Of a DNA stretch of 64,000 nucleotides, positions 39,104 to 47,407 are shown piece after piece. The position numbers and the translations under genes are program-made. The stretch comes from Flavobacterium aquidurense (GTDB lineage Bacteria > Bacteroidota > Bacteroidia > Flavobacteriales > Flavobacteriaceae), in contig NZ_JRLF01000004.1 in assembly GCF_001404985.1 (NCBI RefSeq), positions 1 to 64,000 on the forward strand. Reading direction: 5' to 3'. The stretch's first letter is position 1, and each line of letters begins with the position of its first letter. Below the pieces are notes generated by a model that was given only the letters and a program-made list of their open reading frames with translations, made no database searches and was not told the DNA's origin.

Positions 39104-39178
39104 CAATCTATCATTTTAATCAAGTTGTAAACGTATTTTCGGATTTTATCCTATTTTTGTTCACCAAATAGCCAGTAA

Positions 39179-40078
39179 ATGATAAACAATATTAAAACTG
39201 TTTTCAGCATAAAAGATCTCGAAAACTTATCAGGAATAAAAGCACATACCATTCGTATCTGGGAAAAAAGATACAACATCCTGGAGCCAATGCGTACTGA
39301 CACCAACATCAGGCTGTATAACCTGCAAAACTTACAGAAGCTTTTAAATATTACTTTATTACACGAATACGGTTATAAAATCTCTAAAATAGCAACCTAT
39401 CCAGAAGAAAAAATCCCTCAGTTAGTTCGTGAAATCATTTCAAAAAGAAATTCTCAAAACTATGCTATAACTTCTTTTAAGATGGCAATGATGAATTTTG
39501 ATCAGGAAATATTCTTTAATACTTTTGACTGGCTTATTTCTGAAAAATCATTCAAAGAAGTTTTCAAAGATCATTTTCTCCCTTTGTTGAAAGAGCTGGG
39601 ACTATTATGGCAATCAGAAACCATAACTCCGGCAAATGAACACTTTATGAGTCATTTGATCAAACAAAAAATATTAATTTACACAGAAAGCCTTCAAATA
39701 CAAAAACCAACAAAAACCAATAGAATTTTTGTGCTTTCGCTGCCTCTAAATGAAATTCACCAAATAGGATTATTATACCTGCAATACGAAATTTTGTCTC
39801 ACGGGTATAAAACCATATATCTGGGAGAAAGCATGCCAATAGAAAACCTACATGATCTGACCAAACATTTTGAGAACATTACGTTTGTATCTTTCATGAC
39901 AATTCAGCCGGACAGAAGCGTTATCAACCAGTATGTAAAAACTATGGGACAAAAATTACTTCAAAAAAATAATGAAATTTGGCTTATGGGTAACATGGTC
40001 GAACACATTGATCCGAAAATATTATCTGAAAGAATACAAATTTTCAATTCTATGGAAGAAACAATTAGTATGCTATAA
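39179..40078 (+). CDS. CarH-like B12-binding MerR regulator (light sensor)
   Basis: 299 aa: MerR helix-turn-helix (about 8-75, FSIKDLENLSGIKAHTIRIW), a helical bundle (about 85-170) and a cobalamin-binding Rossmann domain (about 182-299). The bundle contains W144 followed by nine residues and E154-H155, the Wx9EH signature of CarH photoreceptors. H194 in NEIHQIG matches the lower axial ligand motif. In Thermus and Myxococcus such proteins bind adenosylcobalamin in the dark, tetramerise, repress carotenoid genes and are released by light. The carotenoid and photolyase genes directly downstream fit this role. A -7 box TATTTTTG is at 39152-39159. Confidence 0.93.
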   Translation: MINNIKTVFSIKDLENLSGIKAHTIRIWEKRYNILEPMRTDTNIRLYNLQNLQKLLNITLLHEYGYKISKIATYPEEKIPQLVREIISKRNSQNYAITSFKMAMMNFDQEIFFNTFDWLISEKSFKEVFKDHFLPLLKELGLLWQSETITPANEHFMSHLIKQKILIYTESLQIQKPTKTNRIFVLSLPLNEIHQIGLLYLQYEILSHGYKTIYLGESMPIENLHDLTKHFENITFVSFMTIQPDRSVINQYVKTMGQKLLQKNNEIWLMGNMVEHIDPKILSERIQIFNSMEETISML

Positions 40079-40101
40079 TATTATTTTGTTTAAAGTTTTT
40101 G

Positions 40102-40120
40102 TACATTTGTTAAACAAATG
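40102..40120 (+). promoter_or_regulatory. crtI promoter box and overlapping palindrome
   Basis: TACATTTG (40102-40109) is a -7 box. It overlaps CATTTGTT-A-AACAAATG (40104-40120), a perfect 8+1+8 palindrome that ends in the crtI start codon. A related TTGTTTAAA is at 40086. A MerR-type repressor bound here would block the promoter. No good -33 box is seen. Confidence 0.6.
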
Positions 40121-41584
40121 AAAAAAACAATAGCAATAATAGGGTCAGGCTTCTCATCTTTAGCCGCTTCATGTTACCTTGCAAAGCAAGGCAACAAGGT
40201 GACTATTTATGAAAAAAATGATTCTATTGGCGGGCGGGCCAGACAATTTAAAAAAGAAGGTTTCACCTTTGATATGGGACCAAGTTGGTACTGGATGCCA
40301 GATGTTTTTGAACGTTTCTTTCTGGATTTTGATAAAAAAACAACCGATTATTACGAGCTTATAAAACTAAATCCTGCTTATAGGGTTTATTTTGGAGCAG
40401 ATGATTTTATCAATATTTATGATAATCTCGAAGAAATAAAAACCACTTTTGAAACCATTGAAAAAGGAAGCGGTCAACAACTCGAAGCTTTTATCAAACA
40501 AGCTAAAAGCAATTATGATATTGCTATAAAAGATTTGGTCTATCGTCCCGGAGTTTCTCCTCTTGAGTTAATAACGCTTGAAACGACTTTAAAACTCAAT
40601 CAGTTTTTAAGCACGGTAAGTAACGATATCCGTAAAAAATTCAAAAACAAAAAACTTATCCAGATTCTGGAATTTCCCGTTTTATTTTTAGGCGCAAAAC
40701 CATCCAAAACTCCATCTTTCTATAATTTCATGAATTACGCCGATTTTGGCTTAGGAACATGGCATCCAAAAAACGGAATGTTCGATGTTGTTCGCGGAAT
40801 CGAAAAACTGGCATTAGAACTAGGAGTTACCATTGAAACCAATTGTGCAATAGAAAAAATAATCGTAGAAAATAAAACCGCAACCGGAATTGTAATTAAC
40901 GGAAAAACAATTCAGGCAGATATTATTTTAAGCGGTGCAGATTACCATCATACCGAAACCTTATTGGACAAAGAATATCGCGCTTATTCTGAAAAATATT
41001 GGGAAAGCAGAGTTTTCGCTCCATCCTCACTTCTATTCTTTATTGGATTCGATAAAAAAATAGAAAATATTTCTCATCATGCTTTATTTTTTGATGTAGA
41101 TTTTGATCAGCATGCGATTGATATTTACGACAATCCAAAATGGCCTGATGCTCCTTTATTTTATGCCAATTTCCCTTCAAAGACAGATAAAACAGCAGCA
41201 CCGGAAGGTATGGAAAGCGGCTTTTTTCTAATTCCTTTAGCACCGGGAATAAATGATAGTGAAGCACTTAGAGAAGAATATTTTGAAAAAATTATTACTC
41301 GTTTTGAGCAGATTACACAGCAAAAAATTAAAAAAAATATTATATTTAAAAGATCATTTTGTAAAAACGACTTTGTAACAGATTATAATGCTTACAAAGG
41401 AAATGCTTACGGAATGGCTAATACATTATTGCAAACGGCTTTTTTAAGACCAAAACTAAAAAGTAAAAAAGTCCGTAATCTATATTTCACAGGACAATTG
41501 ACTGTTCCTGGTCCAGGTGTTCCGCCTGCTTTAATTTCAGGAAAACTAGTAGCCGGGTTAATTCAAAAATCTTTTAGATCTTAA
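40118..41584 (+). CDS. crtI: Phytoene desaturase
   Basis: 488 aa FAD-dependent oxidoreductase. The N-terminal dinucleotide fold is IAIIGSGFSSLAASCYLA, then SIGGRARQFKKEGFTFDMG. The C-terminal motif has TVPGPGVPPALISGK. It converts phytoene to lycopene in carotenoid synthesis. The start overlaps a palindrome and lies 8 nt after a -7 box, so the mRNA is probably leaderless. crtB follows after 5 nt. Sequence and length match flavobacterial CrtI. Confidence 0.95.
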   Translation: MKKTIAIIGSGFSSLAASCYLAKQGNKVTIYEKNDSIGGRARQFKKEGFTFDMGPSWYWMPDVFERFFLDFDKKTTDYYELIKLNPAYRVYFGADDFINIYDNLEEIKTTFETIEKGSGQQLEAFIKQAKSNYDIAIKDLVYRPGVSPLELITLETTLKLNQFLSTVSNDIRKKFKNKKLIQILEFPVLFLGAKPSKTPSFYNFMNYADFGLGTWHPKNGMFDVVRGIEKLALELGVTIETNCAIEKIIVENKTATGIVINGKTIQADIILSGADYHHTETLLDKEYRAYSEKYWESRVFAPSSLLFFIGFDKKIENISHHALFFDVDFDQHAIDIYDNPKWPDAPLFYANFPSKTDKTAAPEGMESGFFLIPLAPGINDSEALREEYFEKIITRFEQITQQKIKKNIIFKRSFCKNDFVTDYNAYKGNAYGMANTLLQTAFLRPKLKSKKVRNLYFTGQLTVPGPGVPPALISGKLVAGLIQKSFRS

Positions 41585-41589
41585 AAAAA

Positions 41590-42432
41590 ATGAAATCACT
41601 ATTCGATACCGTTTCTTTCAAATGTAGCAAATTGGTCACCCAACACTACAGTACTTCCTTTTCGATGGCTGTAAAAATGCTGTCACCAAGCATTCGCGAA
41701 GCAATTTACAGCATTTACGGATTCGTTCGCTTTGCTGACGAGATTGTCGATTCATTTCATGAGTACGACAAAGAAAACCTTATCAATGATTTTGAAAAAG
41801 AATATTACAAAGCCATTGAATTCGGGATTAGCCTCAACCCTATTCTCAACTCATTTCAACATACCGTAAAACAATATAACATTACAGATGATCAGATTCA
41901 GGCTTTTCTAAAGAGCATGAAACTGGATCTCATTAAATCAACATACAATTCCCAAACTGAATATGAGGATTACATATATGGATCTGCAGATGTTGTAGGT
42001 TTAATGTGCCTCAAGGTTTTTGTAAAAGGAAACGAGCAAAAATACCAGCAGCTAAAAAATGAAGCGATGCGATTGGGATCAGCTTTTCAGAAGGTAAATT
42101 TCCTGAGAGATTTAAAAGATGATAATTTAGTTTTAAACAGAAACTATTTTCCCGGAGTCGATTTAAATTCTTTCGATGAAAATGCTAAAAACACGATCAT
42201 CAATGAAATCGAAGAAGATTTTAAAGTTGCTTATCAAGGAATTGTAAAATTGCCTATAGAAGCAAAATTTGGAGTTTACACAGCGTACATCTATTACAAA
42301 AAACTACTAAAAAAACTAAAGAACACTCCTTATTATGAAATTGGAAGCTCCAGAATCAGAGTTTCAAATTACACAAAAGCCGGGCTTTTAGCGCAATCAT
42401 TTGTAACATACAAATTAAAACTAGTAGTCTAG
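41590..42432 (+). CDS. crtB: Phytoene synthase
   Basis: 280 aa of the squalene/phytoene synthase family. Two Asp-rich motifs are present: DEIVD (about 50-54) and RDLKDD (about 175-180) within FQKVNFLRDLKDD. It condenses two geranylgeranyl diphosphates to phytoene, the first committed step for carotenoids. It lies 5 nt after crtI and is probably co-translated with it. A dispersed palindromic repeat follows. Confidence 0.95.
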   Translation: MKSLFDTVSFKCSKLVTQHYSTSFSMAVKMLSPSIREAIYSIYGFVRFADEIVDSFHEYDKENLINDFEKEYYKAIEFGISLNPILNSFQHTVKQYNITDDQIQAFLKSMKLDLIKSTYNSQTEYEDYIYGSADVVGLMCLKVFVKGNEQKYQQLKNEAMRLGSAFQKVNFLRDLKDDNLVLNRNYFPGVDLNSFDENAKNTIINEIEEDFKVAYQGIVKLPIEAKFGVYTAYIYYKKLLKKLKNTPYYEIGSSRIRVSNYTKAGLLAQSFVTYKLKLVV

Positions 42433-42441
42433 CTTTACCCG

Positions 42442-42555
42442 CAATCTTTGTCATTTCGAGGACGAAAAATCTCTGCAAGAAATTCCGCAAAGCAAAGCAA
42501 TAAACTTTGTCGATATAACAACGAAGATTTATTGTAACTAGAAATGACAAGATTG
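42442..42555. repeat. MITE-like palindromic repeat between crtB and crtZ
   Basis: The ends CAATCTTTGTCATTTC and GAAATGACAAGATTG are inverted copies differing by one inserted T. The interior is partly self-complementary. Similar TGTCATTTCGAG-type elements are common between genes in Flavobacterium. No transposase is nearby. Confidence 0.75.
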
Positions 42556-42591
42556 AAAACAAATATAATTTAACAATTCAAAACATAAAAA

Positions 42592-43032
42592 ATGATTTCT
42601 TTCTTAATCTTTTTAGGCGTTTTTCTCTTCATGGAATGTGTTACCTGGCTTACGCACAAGTACATTATGCACGGGCTTATGTGGTATTTTCATGCAGATC
42701 ACCATCAGCCAAAATACGAACATACTTTTGAGCGTAACGACATATTCTTTGCCATTTTTGCCATTCCTAGTATTTTACTTTTTTATTTTGGTGTTCAGGG
42801 CGGATTCAATTATTTGTTTTTTATTGCTTGCGGAGTTACTTGTTACGGCGCTTGTTATTTTTTAATTCACGATGTTTTAATTCATCAGCGTTTTAAATGG
42901 TTCAAAAACACCAAAAACAAATATTTAATTGGTCTTAGAAAAGCGCATAAAATACACCACAAACATTTAGGAAAAGAACACGGAGAATGTTTCGGAATGT
43001 TATTCGTTCCTTTTAAATATTATAAAATGTAG
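42592..43032 (+). CDS. crtZ: Beta-carotene hydroxylase
   Basis: 146 aa membrane di-iron hydroxylase. The conserved histidine clusters are present: THKYIMHG, HADHHQ, HDVLIHQ and AHKIHHKH, between hydrophobic helices. It adds 3-hydroxyl groups to beta-carotene to give zeaxanthin. Lycopene cyclase is not seen in this window, so it must be encoded elsewhere. It lies in the crt cluster 159 nt after crtB. Confidence 0.94.
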   Translation: MISFLIFLGVFLFMECVTWLTHKYIMHGLMWYFHADHHQPKYEHTFERNDIFFAIFAIPSILLFYFGVQGGFNYLFFIACGVTCYGACYFLIHDVLIHQRFKWFKNTKNKYLIGLRKAHKIHHKHLGKEHGECFGMLFVPFKYYKM

Positions 43033-43040
43033 CAGTATTT

Positions 43041-43119
43041 GGGCGTTACCCAAGGGTCGGGCTTTCCGTTCCCGCTTCCCGATGAAAAATCGGGAGAGCT
43101 CCACTTCAACCCCTAACGC
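43041..43119. repeat. GGGCGTTACCC...CCCTAACGC dispersed repeat
   Basis: It has complementary outer ends (GCGTTA with TAACGC) and an inner hairpin TCCCGAT-GAAAA-ATCGGGA. I recall similar elements with the core GGTCGGGCTTTCCGTTCCCGC in other Flavobacterium spacers. It sits between crtZ and the SRPBCC gene. Confidence 0.65.
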
Positions 43120-43156
43120 AAACGTATTTAAAGAACCATCTGTAATAATCGATTTT

Positions 43157-43621
43157 ATGAAAGTATATAAGTTAGAAACCGTACAACACTTAAACACCAG
43201 TATCGAAAAATGTTGGGAGTTTTTTTCGAGTCCGCAAAACCTTAAAACGATAACACCTGACGATATGAGTTTTGTTATTCAGGATTTTGATGGCAAACGC
43301 ATGTATCCCGGACAAGTGATTACTTATACTTTAAAACCACTTTTAGGCATTACAATCAATTGGATGACGATCATAACCGTTTCTTCAGAAAACCAATATT
43401 TTGTAGATGAGCAACGTTTTGGCCCATACGCATTATGGCATCACAAACATTTTTTTGAACCTACAGAAAACGGTACAAAAATGACCGACGTGGTACATTA
43501 TGCTTTGCCATTTGGCTTTTTAGGACAAATCGCAAATAAAATAATGGTCAAAAACAAACTGAAATCCATTTTTGAATATCGTCGTAATAAAATCGAAGAA
43601 ATATTCAATTTAAAACCATAA
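43157..43621 (+). CDS. SRPBCC-family protein
   Basis: 154 aa of the START/polyketide cyclase-like fold (MKVYKLETVQHLNTSIEKCW to the basic C-terminal helix). Such proteins bind hydrophobic ligands. In many bacteria this domain is fused to the TIGR01777 epimerase; here that epimerase is separate at 47408. ATG 43157 is used because an in-frame ATG at 43082 lies inside the dispersed repeat. Its place between crtZ and the photolyase suggests a link to carotenoid or light response. Confidence 0.85.
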   Translation: MKVYKLETVQHLNTSIEKCWEFFSSPQNLKTITPDDMSFVIQDFDGKRMYPGQVITYTLKPLLGITINWMTIITVSSENQYFVDEQRFGPYALWHHKHFFEPTENGTKMTDVVHYALPFGFLGQIANKIMVKNKLKSIFEYRRNKIEEIFNLKP

Positions 43622-43650
43622 TTATTATAAAAATATTTTGATACACGTTT

Positions 43651-43689
43651 CAGATTAATACCGATTCAAAATCTTTTTAATCTGTGGCA
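43651..43689. repeat. CCACAGATTAA-type repeat, partial copy
   Basis: CAGATTAATACCGATT, then AATCTTTTTAATCTGTGGCA. It lacks part of the left arm found at 27697. It lies 33 nt before the photolyase gene. Confidence 0.6.
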
Positions 43690-43721
43690 TAAAAAATACC
43701 CGCAAAACGGAATTTAATATA

Positions 43722-45017
43722 ATGACAAAACAAAAAGTTACTTTTTTCTGGTTTCGACGTGATTTACGTCTGGATGATAATATTGGGTTATTCAATGCGC
43801 TGCAATCTGATTTTCCAGTGATTCCGTTATTTATTTTTGATGAAGATATCCTAGAAAATCTTCCTAAAGATGATGCGCGCGTTAGTTTTATATACGATTC
43901 GCTCGAAGCTATAAATAAACAACTTCAGGCAATTGATTCTTCTATATTAATCAAAAAAGGAAAAACTTTTGACGTTTGGAAATCACTTTTAGAAGAGTTT
44001 GATATTCAGCAGACTTTCTTTAATAAAGATTATGAACCGTACGCTATAAAACGCGATATCGCCGTTTTGAACTTATTAAAGCAAAATAATATCGAAGTAT
44101 CGTCCTTTAAAGATCACGTAATTTTTGAAGAAAAAGAAATCACAAAGGCAGATGGACTTCCGTATACAATATATACGCCATACAAAAATAAATGGCTGGA
44201 AAAATACCAACTTTCCGGACAAGCTCATGAATATGACACAAAACCTTTGTTTGTAAATTTTTCCAAAAACAATTTCACTTTTCCAGAATTATCAAAAATT
44301 GGTTTTGAAAGAAGCATCATAAAAGTACTTCCTTATAACTTAACACAAATTGGCAATTATAAAGAAACAAGAGATTTTCCAGCCTTGGACGGAACCTCTT
44401 ATCTTTCGCCGCATTTACGTTTTGGTACGGTTAGTATTCGTAAATTAGTGAATTGGGCCAATAAGAAAAACCAAACTTTTTTGAGTGAATTAATCTGGAG
44501 AGAATTCTTTATCCAGATTCTGTTTAACTTCCCAAATTGTGTAAATCACAATTTCAAGTCGGCTTACGACGGCATTCAGTGGCGAAACAACGAAGACGAT
44601 TTTAAACGCTGGTGTTCCGGAACTACAGGTTACCCTATGGTCGATGCAGGAATGCGCCAACTTAATGAAACCGGATATATGCACAATCGCGTACGAATGG
44701 TTGTTGCAAGTTTTCTATGCAAACATTTGCTCATTAACTGGCAATGGGGCGAAGCTTATTTCGCTGAGAAATTACTGGATTTTGAACTAGCATCAAACGT
44801 AGGAAACTGGCAATGGGCCGCGGGAACTGGCTGTGATGCTGCGCCATACTTCAGGGTTTTTAATCCGGAAATTCAACAAAAAAAATTCGACGAAAAAGGA
44901 ATTTACATTCGCAAATGGATTCCTGAATTTGACTTGGGATATAACGAACCAATGATAAATCATGCTTTTGCGAGAGATCGTGCGATTGAAACTTATAAAA
45001 AGGGAATTTTGAAATAA
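43722..45017 (+). CDS. phr: Deoxyribodipyrimidine photolyase (class I)
   Basis: 431 aa of the photolyase/cryptochrome family. It has an N-terminal antenna domain (FFWFRRDLRLDDN) and a C-terminal FAD domain with ELIWREFF, TGYPMVDAGMRQL, MHNRVRM and NWQWAAGTGCDAAPYFR. Tryptophans of the electron chain are present. It repairs UV-induced cyclobutane dimers using blue light. Its place in a cluster under a CarH-like regulator is typical for light-induced protection. Confidence 0.95.
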   Translation: MTKQKVTFFWFRRDLRLDDNIGLFNALQSDFPVIPLFIFDEDILENLPKDDARVSFIYDSLEAINKQLQAIDSSILIKKGKTFDVWKSLLEEFDIQQTFFNKDYEPYAIKRDIAVLNLLKQNNIEVSSFKDHVIFEEKEITKADGLPYTIYTPYKNKWLEKYQLSGQAHEYDTKPLFVNFSKNNFTFPELSKIGFERSIIKVLPYNLTQIGNYKETRDFPALDGTSYLSPHLRFGTVSIRKLVNWANKKNQTFLSELIWREFFIQILFNFPNCVNHNFKSAYDGIQWRNNEDDFKRWCSGTTGYPMVDAGMRQLNETGYMHNRVRMVVASFLCKHLLINWQWGEAYFAEKLLDFELASNVGNWQWAAGTGCDAAPYFRVFNPEIQQKKFDEKGIYIRKWIPEFDLGYNEPMINHAFARDRAIETYKKGILK

Positions 45018-45131
45018 TTCTTTTTGTTTCACATTTAAAGTTTCGCAATCTTTAAAAACCTTTATTAAAGTTTCCTGCACAATCTTTTCCTAACTAAAGA
45101 AGAATCACACCAGAAACTCCATTATAAAATT

Positions 45132-45166
45132 AAACCCGACAGGTTTTTAAAACTTGTCGGGTTTGT
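45132..45166 (+). terminator. Photolyase terminator
   Basis: AAACCCGACA and TGTCGGGTTT arms followed by a T-rich run. It could act on both strands, because the next gene converges. Confidence 0.85.
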
Positions 45167-45267
45167 TATTTTAATAAAGAGAAATTTAAAACAATCAATC
45201 TTTCCTTGGTCAGGATAAATACTTTGTGCTGCTTTATGAATAAAAATATTTCTTATAAAGACTAAAT

Positions 45268-45349
45268 CCCTAGCCCTGATAGAAGCGGTATCCTTTTGTG
45301 GCGTGGTTCGCCACAAAAGATATAGCGGATAGCAGGAAATAGCTCCTAA
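45268..45349. repeat. Dispersed Flavobacterium repeat, copy 2
   Basis: The same ends as copy 1 at 6021: CCCTAGCCCTGATAG and AGCAGGAAATAGCTCCTAA. The centre forms a perfect 11-bp stem CTTTTGTGGCG/CGCCACAAAAG. The stop codon of the minus-strand ABC1 gene (45346-45348) lies inside it. Confidence 0.75.
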
Positions 45350-46650
45350 TACTTCAAATAATTACTAACGACAATCTTCGCTTTTAGATCAAACATTAAA
45401 TTATACAAACCAAAGAAAGTACGGTTCATGTAGATGAAATGTTTTGAACCACGATTTCCGTTCATTTTTTTAAGATTGGTATCTTTAGAAAAACGTTCTC
45501 CTAATTTCGCAATGCTATCAAAGAAAGTCTCATCGGCAAAATCGAAAGTTTCGTTCTGGAATGGCTTTGTAAAAAGTGATAATAAATCATGAAACATCTC
45601 TGTAAAATATTCAATTTCTTGAGGTGAATCATCCGGACGAAGAATTTCTAATTCGAATAACTTTTGATTAAAAAGTGCTTTATCTGTAATCACATTTTTA
45701 TTGATTAGCTCAAAATAAGGCACATAAAACTCTTCGGGAATTATCTTCATGCATCCAAAGTCAAGTGCAATCAAACGTTTTTGATCGTCTACCAAAAAGT
45801 TTCCGGGATGTGGATCTGCGTGTACTTTTCTAAGGATATGAATTTGGTACATATAAAAATCCCAAAGCGCCTGTCCTAATTTATCGCCAACTTCCTTATC
45901 TGTGTTTATTGCTGTGAACTCAGAAAGATGAATTCCAGTCATCCAGTCCATTGTGATAATTTTCTCTGACGAAAATTCAGGATAATATCTTGGAAAAAGT
46001 AAATTTTCGATCTTATCGCAGGCTTCAACTACTTCCTGGCTTTGTTTTAATTCCAGTAAATAATTGGTTTCTTCGATGAGTTTATCTTCAACTTCCTTAA
46101 AATATTTATCAGAGTCTTTTCCCTGAAGATTAAACATTCTAATTGCAATTGGTTTTACCAAAGCTAAATCAGATGAAATACTGTTGGCAACTCCGGGATA
46201 TTGAATTTTTACGGCTAATTTTTTACCCTCTTTTACAGCAAGATGCACCTGACCAATACTGGCAGCATTTACAGAGTTGGCATTGAATTCATCAAAAATT
46301 TCATAAGGTGTTTTTCCAAAATTAGTTTTAAAAGTTTTTAAAACCAATGGAGCCGAAAGTGGCGGAACAGAAAACTGTGACAAAGAAAATTTCTCGACAT
46401 ATGCCTGAGGCAAGAAATTCTTGTCCATACTAAGCATTTGAGCTACTTTTAAGGCACTTCCTTTCAGGCTTTTTAAGCCGTCGTAAATATCCTCAGCATT
46501 ATTTTCGTTGAGTTTATCACGAGTTAAATCAGGATTAACCATTTTTTCAGCATAATGCTTAACATAGTTTACGCCTATTTTTGCTCCTGTCTGTACCAAT
46601 TTACTGGCTCTTTCTATTTTTGATGTTGGGATATAATCGATCGTTTTCAT
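45346..46650 (-). CDS. AarF/ABC1-family atypical kinase
   Basis: 434 aa. The ABC1/UbiB kinase-like core shows the Ala-rich loop region (NAASIGQVH), the lysine of VKIQYPG, the catalytic segment HADPHPGNFL and DFG in LIALDFGCM. UbiB-type proteins support isoprenoid quinone synthesis; in this context a role with isoprenoid lipids is plausible. Its start overlaps the TetR stop by 4 nt, so the two are one unit. The stop lies in a dispersed repeat. Confidence 0.92.
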   Translation of the reverse strand: MKTIDYIPTSKIERASKLVQTGAKIGVNYVKHYAEKMVNPDLTRDKLNENNAEDIYDGLKSLKGSALKVAQMLSMDKNFLPQAYVEKFSLSQFSVPPLSAPLVLKTFKTNFGKTPYEIFDEFNANSVNAASIGQVHLAVKEGKKLAVKIQYPGVANSISSDLALVKPIAIRMFNLQGKDSDKYFKEVEDKLIEETNYLLELKQSQEVVEACDKIENLLFPRYYPEFSSEKIITMDWMTGIHLSEFTAINTDKEVGDKLGQALWDFYMYQIHILRKVHADPHPGNFLVDDQKRLIALDFGCMKIIPEEFYVPYFELINKNVITDKALFNQKLFELEILRPDDSPQEIEYFTEMFHDLLSLFTKPFQNETFDFADETFFDSIAKLGERFSKDTNLKKMNGNRGSKHFIYMNRTFFGLYNLMFDLKAKIVVSNYLKY

Positions 46651-47309
46651 TGTTTGCTGTATATTTTTTCTTTGAACAAAAATTTGCCCAAATCTATAAG
46701 ATGATTCAGTGGTGCAACATTCATTAACTCGAATGAAGCATTTACTGATTTTTCGATAAAAATATCTGTTTTTTCAAATGCAGGTGACTCATCGTCAACC
46801 CAGAATTTTATCGTTAACATTAATTGCAGCCAGGCCGATTCCTGAATTCCTTTTTCCTGAAATTTCTGTAACTTTTCTTGTTCTAATCTATAATCGTCAG
46901 TGAGGATTTCTGAAACATATTCCTTAAAACTATTTCGAAGAGAACTAAGCTGCACAAGGTTTTTTAGCGGATTCCTGTCAAATTTTAATGCTTGCAAAAC
47001 ATAACTTCTGTTGGCAGTTAAGTTTTCAAAAAAAGTGAAATAAAAACTCAGCATTTTGTTTTTCATATCATATTCTAAGTAATCTGTGTTTTTATGCAAC
47101 AAATCGATTGTGTTGACAAAAAACAATCTGAATATTTCTTTTTCCAAACCTTCTAATGTTCCAAAAAAAGCATAAAATTCCGCCTCGGTAAAATCATTTT
47201 CTTTTGCAAAATGATAAACTGATTTTGGTTTTTGTCCTTTTTCCAAAACCTCTTCCATATATATCGAAACGATGTCTTCTTTGCTGATAATCTTATTTTT
47301 AGCTGCCAT
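46647..47309 (-). CDS. TetR-family transcriptional regulator
   Basis: 220 aa. The N-terminal helix-turn-helix (about 5-55, YHFAKENDFTEAEFYAFFGTL) is followed by an all-helical ligand domain. It is coupled by a 4-nt overlap to the ABC1 kinase gene. I recall this TetR-ABC1 pair near carotenoid genes in other Flavobacteria. Ligand and targets are not known from sequence. Confidence 0.85.
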   Translation of the reverse strand: MAAKNKIISKEDIVSIYMEEVLEKGQKPKSVYHFAKENDFTEAEFYAFFGTLEGLEKEIFRLFFVNTIDLLHKNTDYLEYDMKNKMLSFYFTFFENLTANRSYVLQALKFDRNPLKNLVQLSSLRNSFKEYVSEILTDDYRLEQEKLQKFQEKGIQESAWLQLMLTIKFWVDDESPAFEKTDIFIEKSVNASFELMNVAPLNHLIDLGKFLFKEKIYSKQ

Positions 47310-47407
47310 CTTATTAAAATTTAAATTTTGCCTTAAAGGTAAGCAATGTTTAAGTATCTTTACTTATCGTTAAACAGAATACGCTGTTAAATATATTATA
47401 AACTATC

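Noticed and set aside
39121..39160. Full promoter for the CarH-like gene
   Set aside because: A -7 box is present but the nearest TTG is 24 nt away, outside the usual spacing.
43082..43156. N-terminal extension of the SRPBCC protein
   Set aside because: The added residues are translated from a dispersed intergenic repeat.
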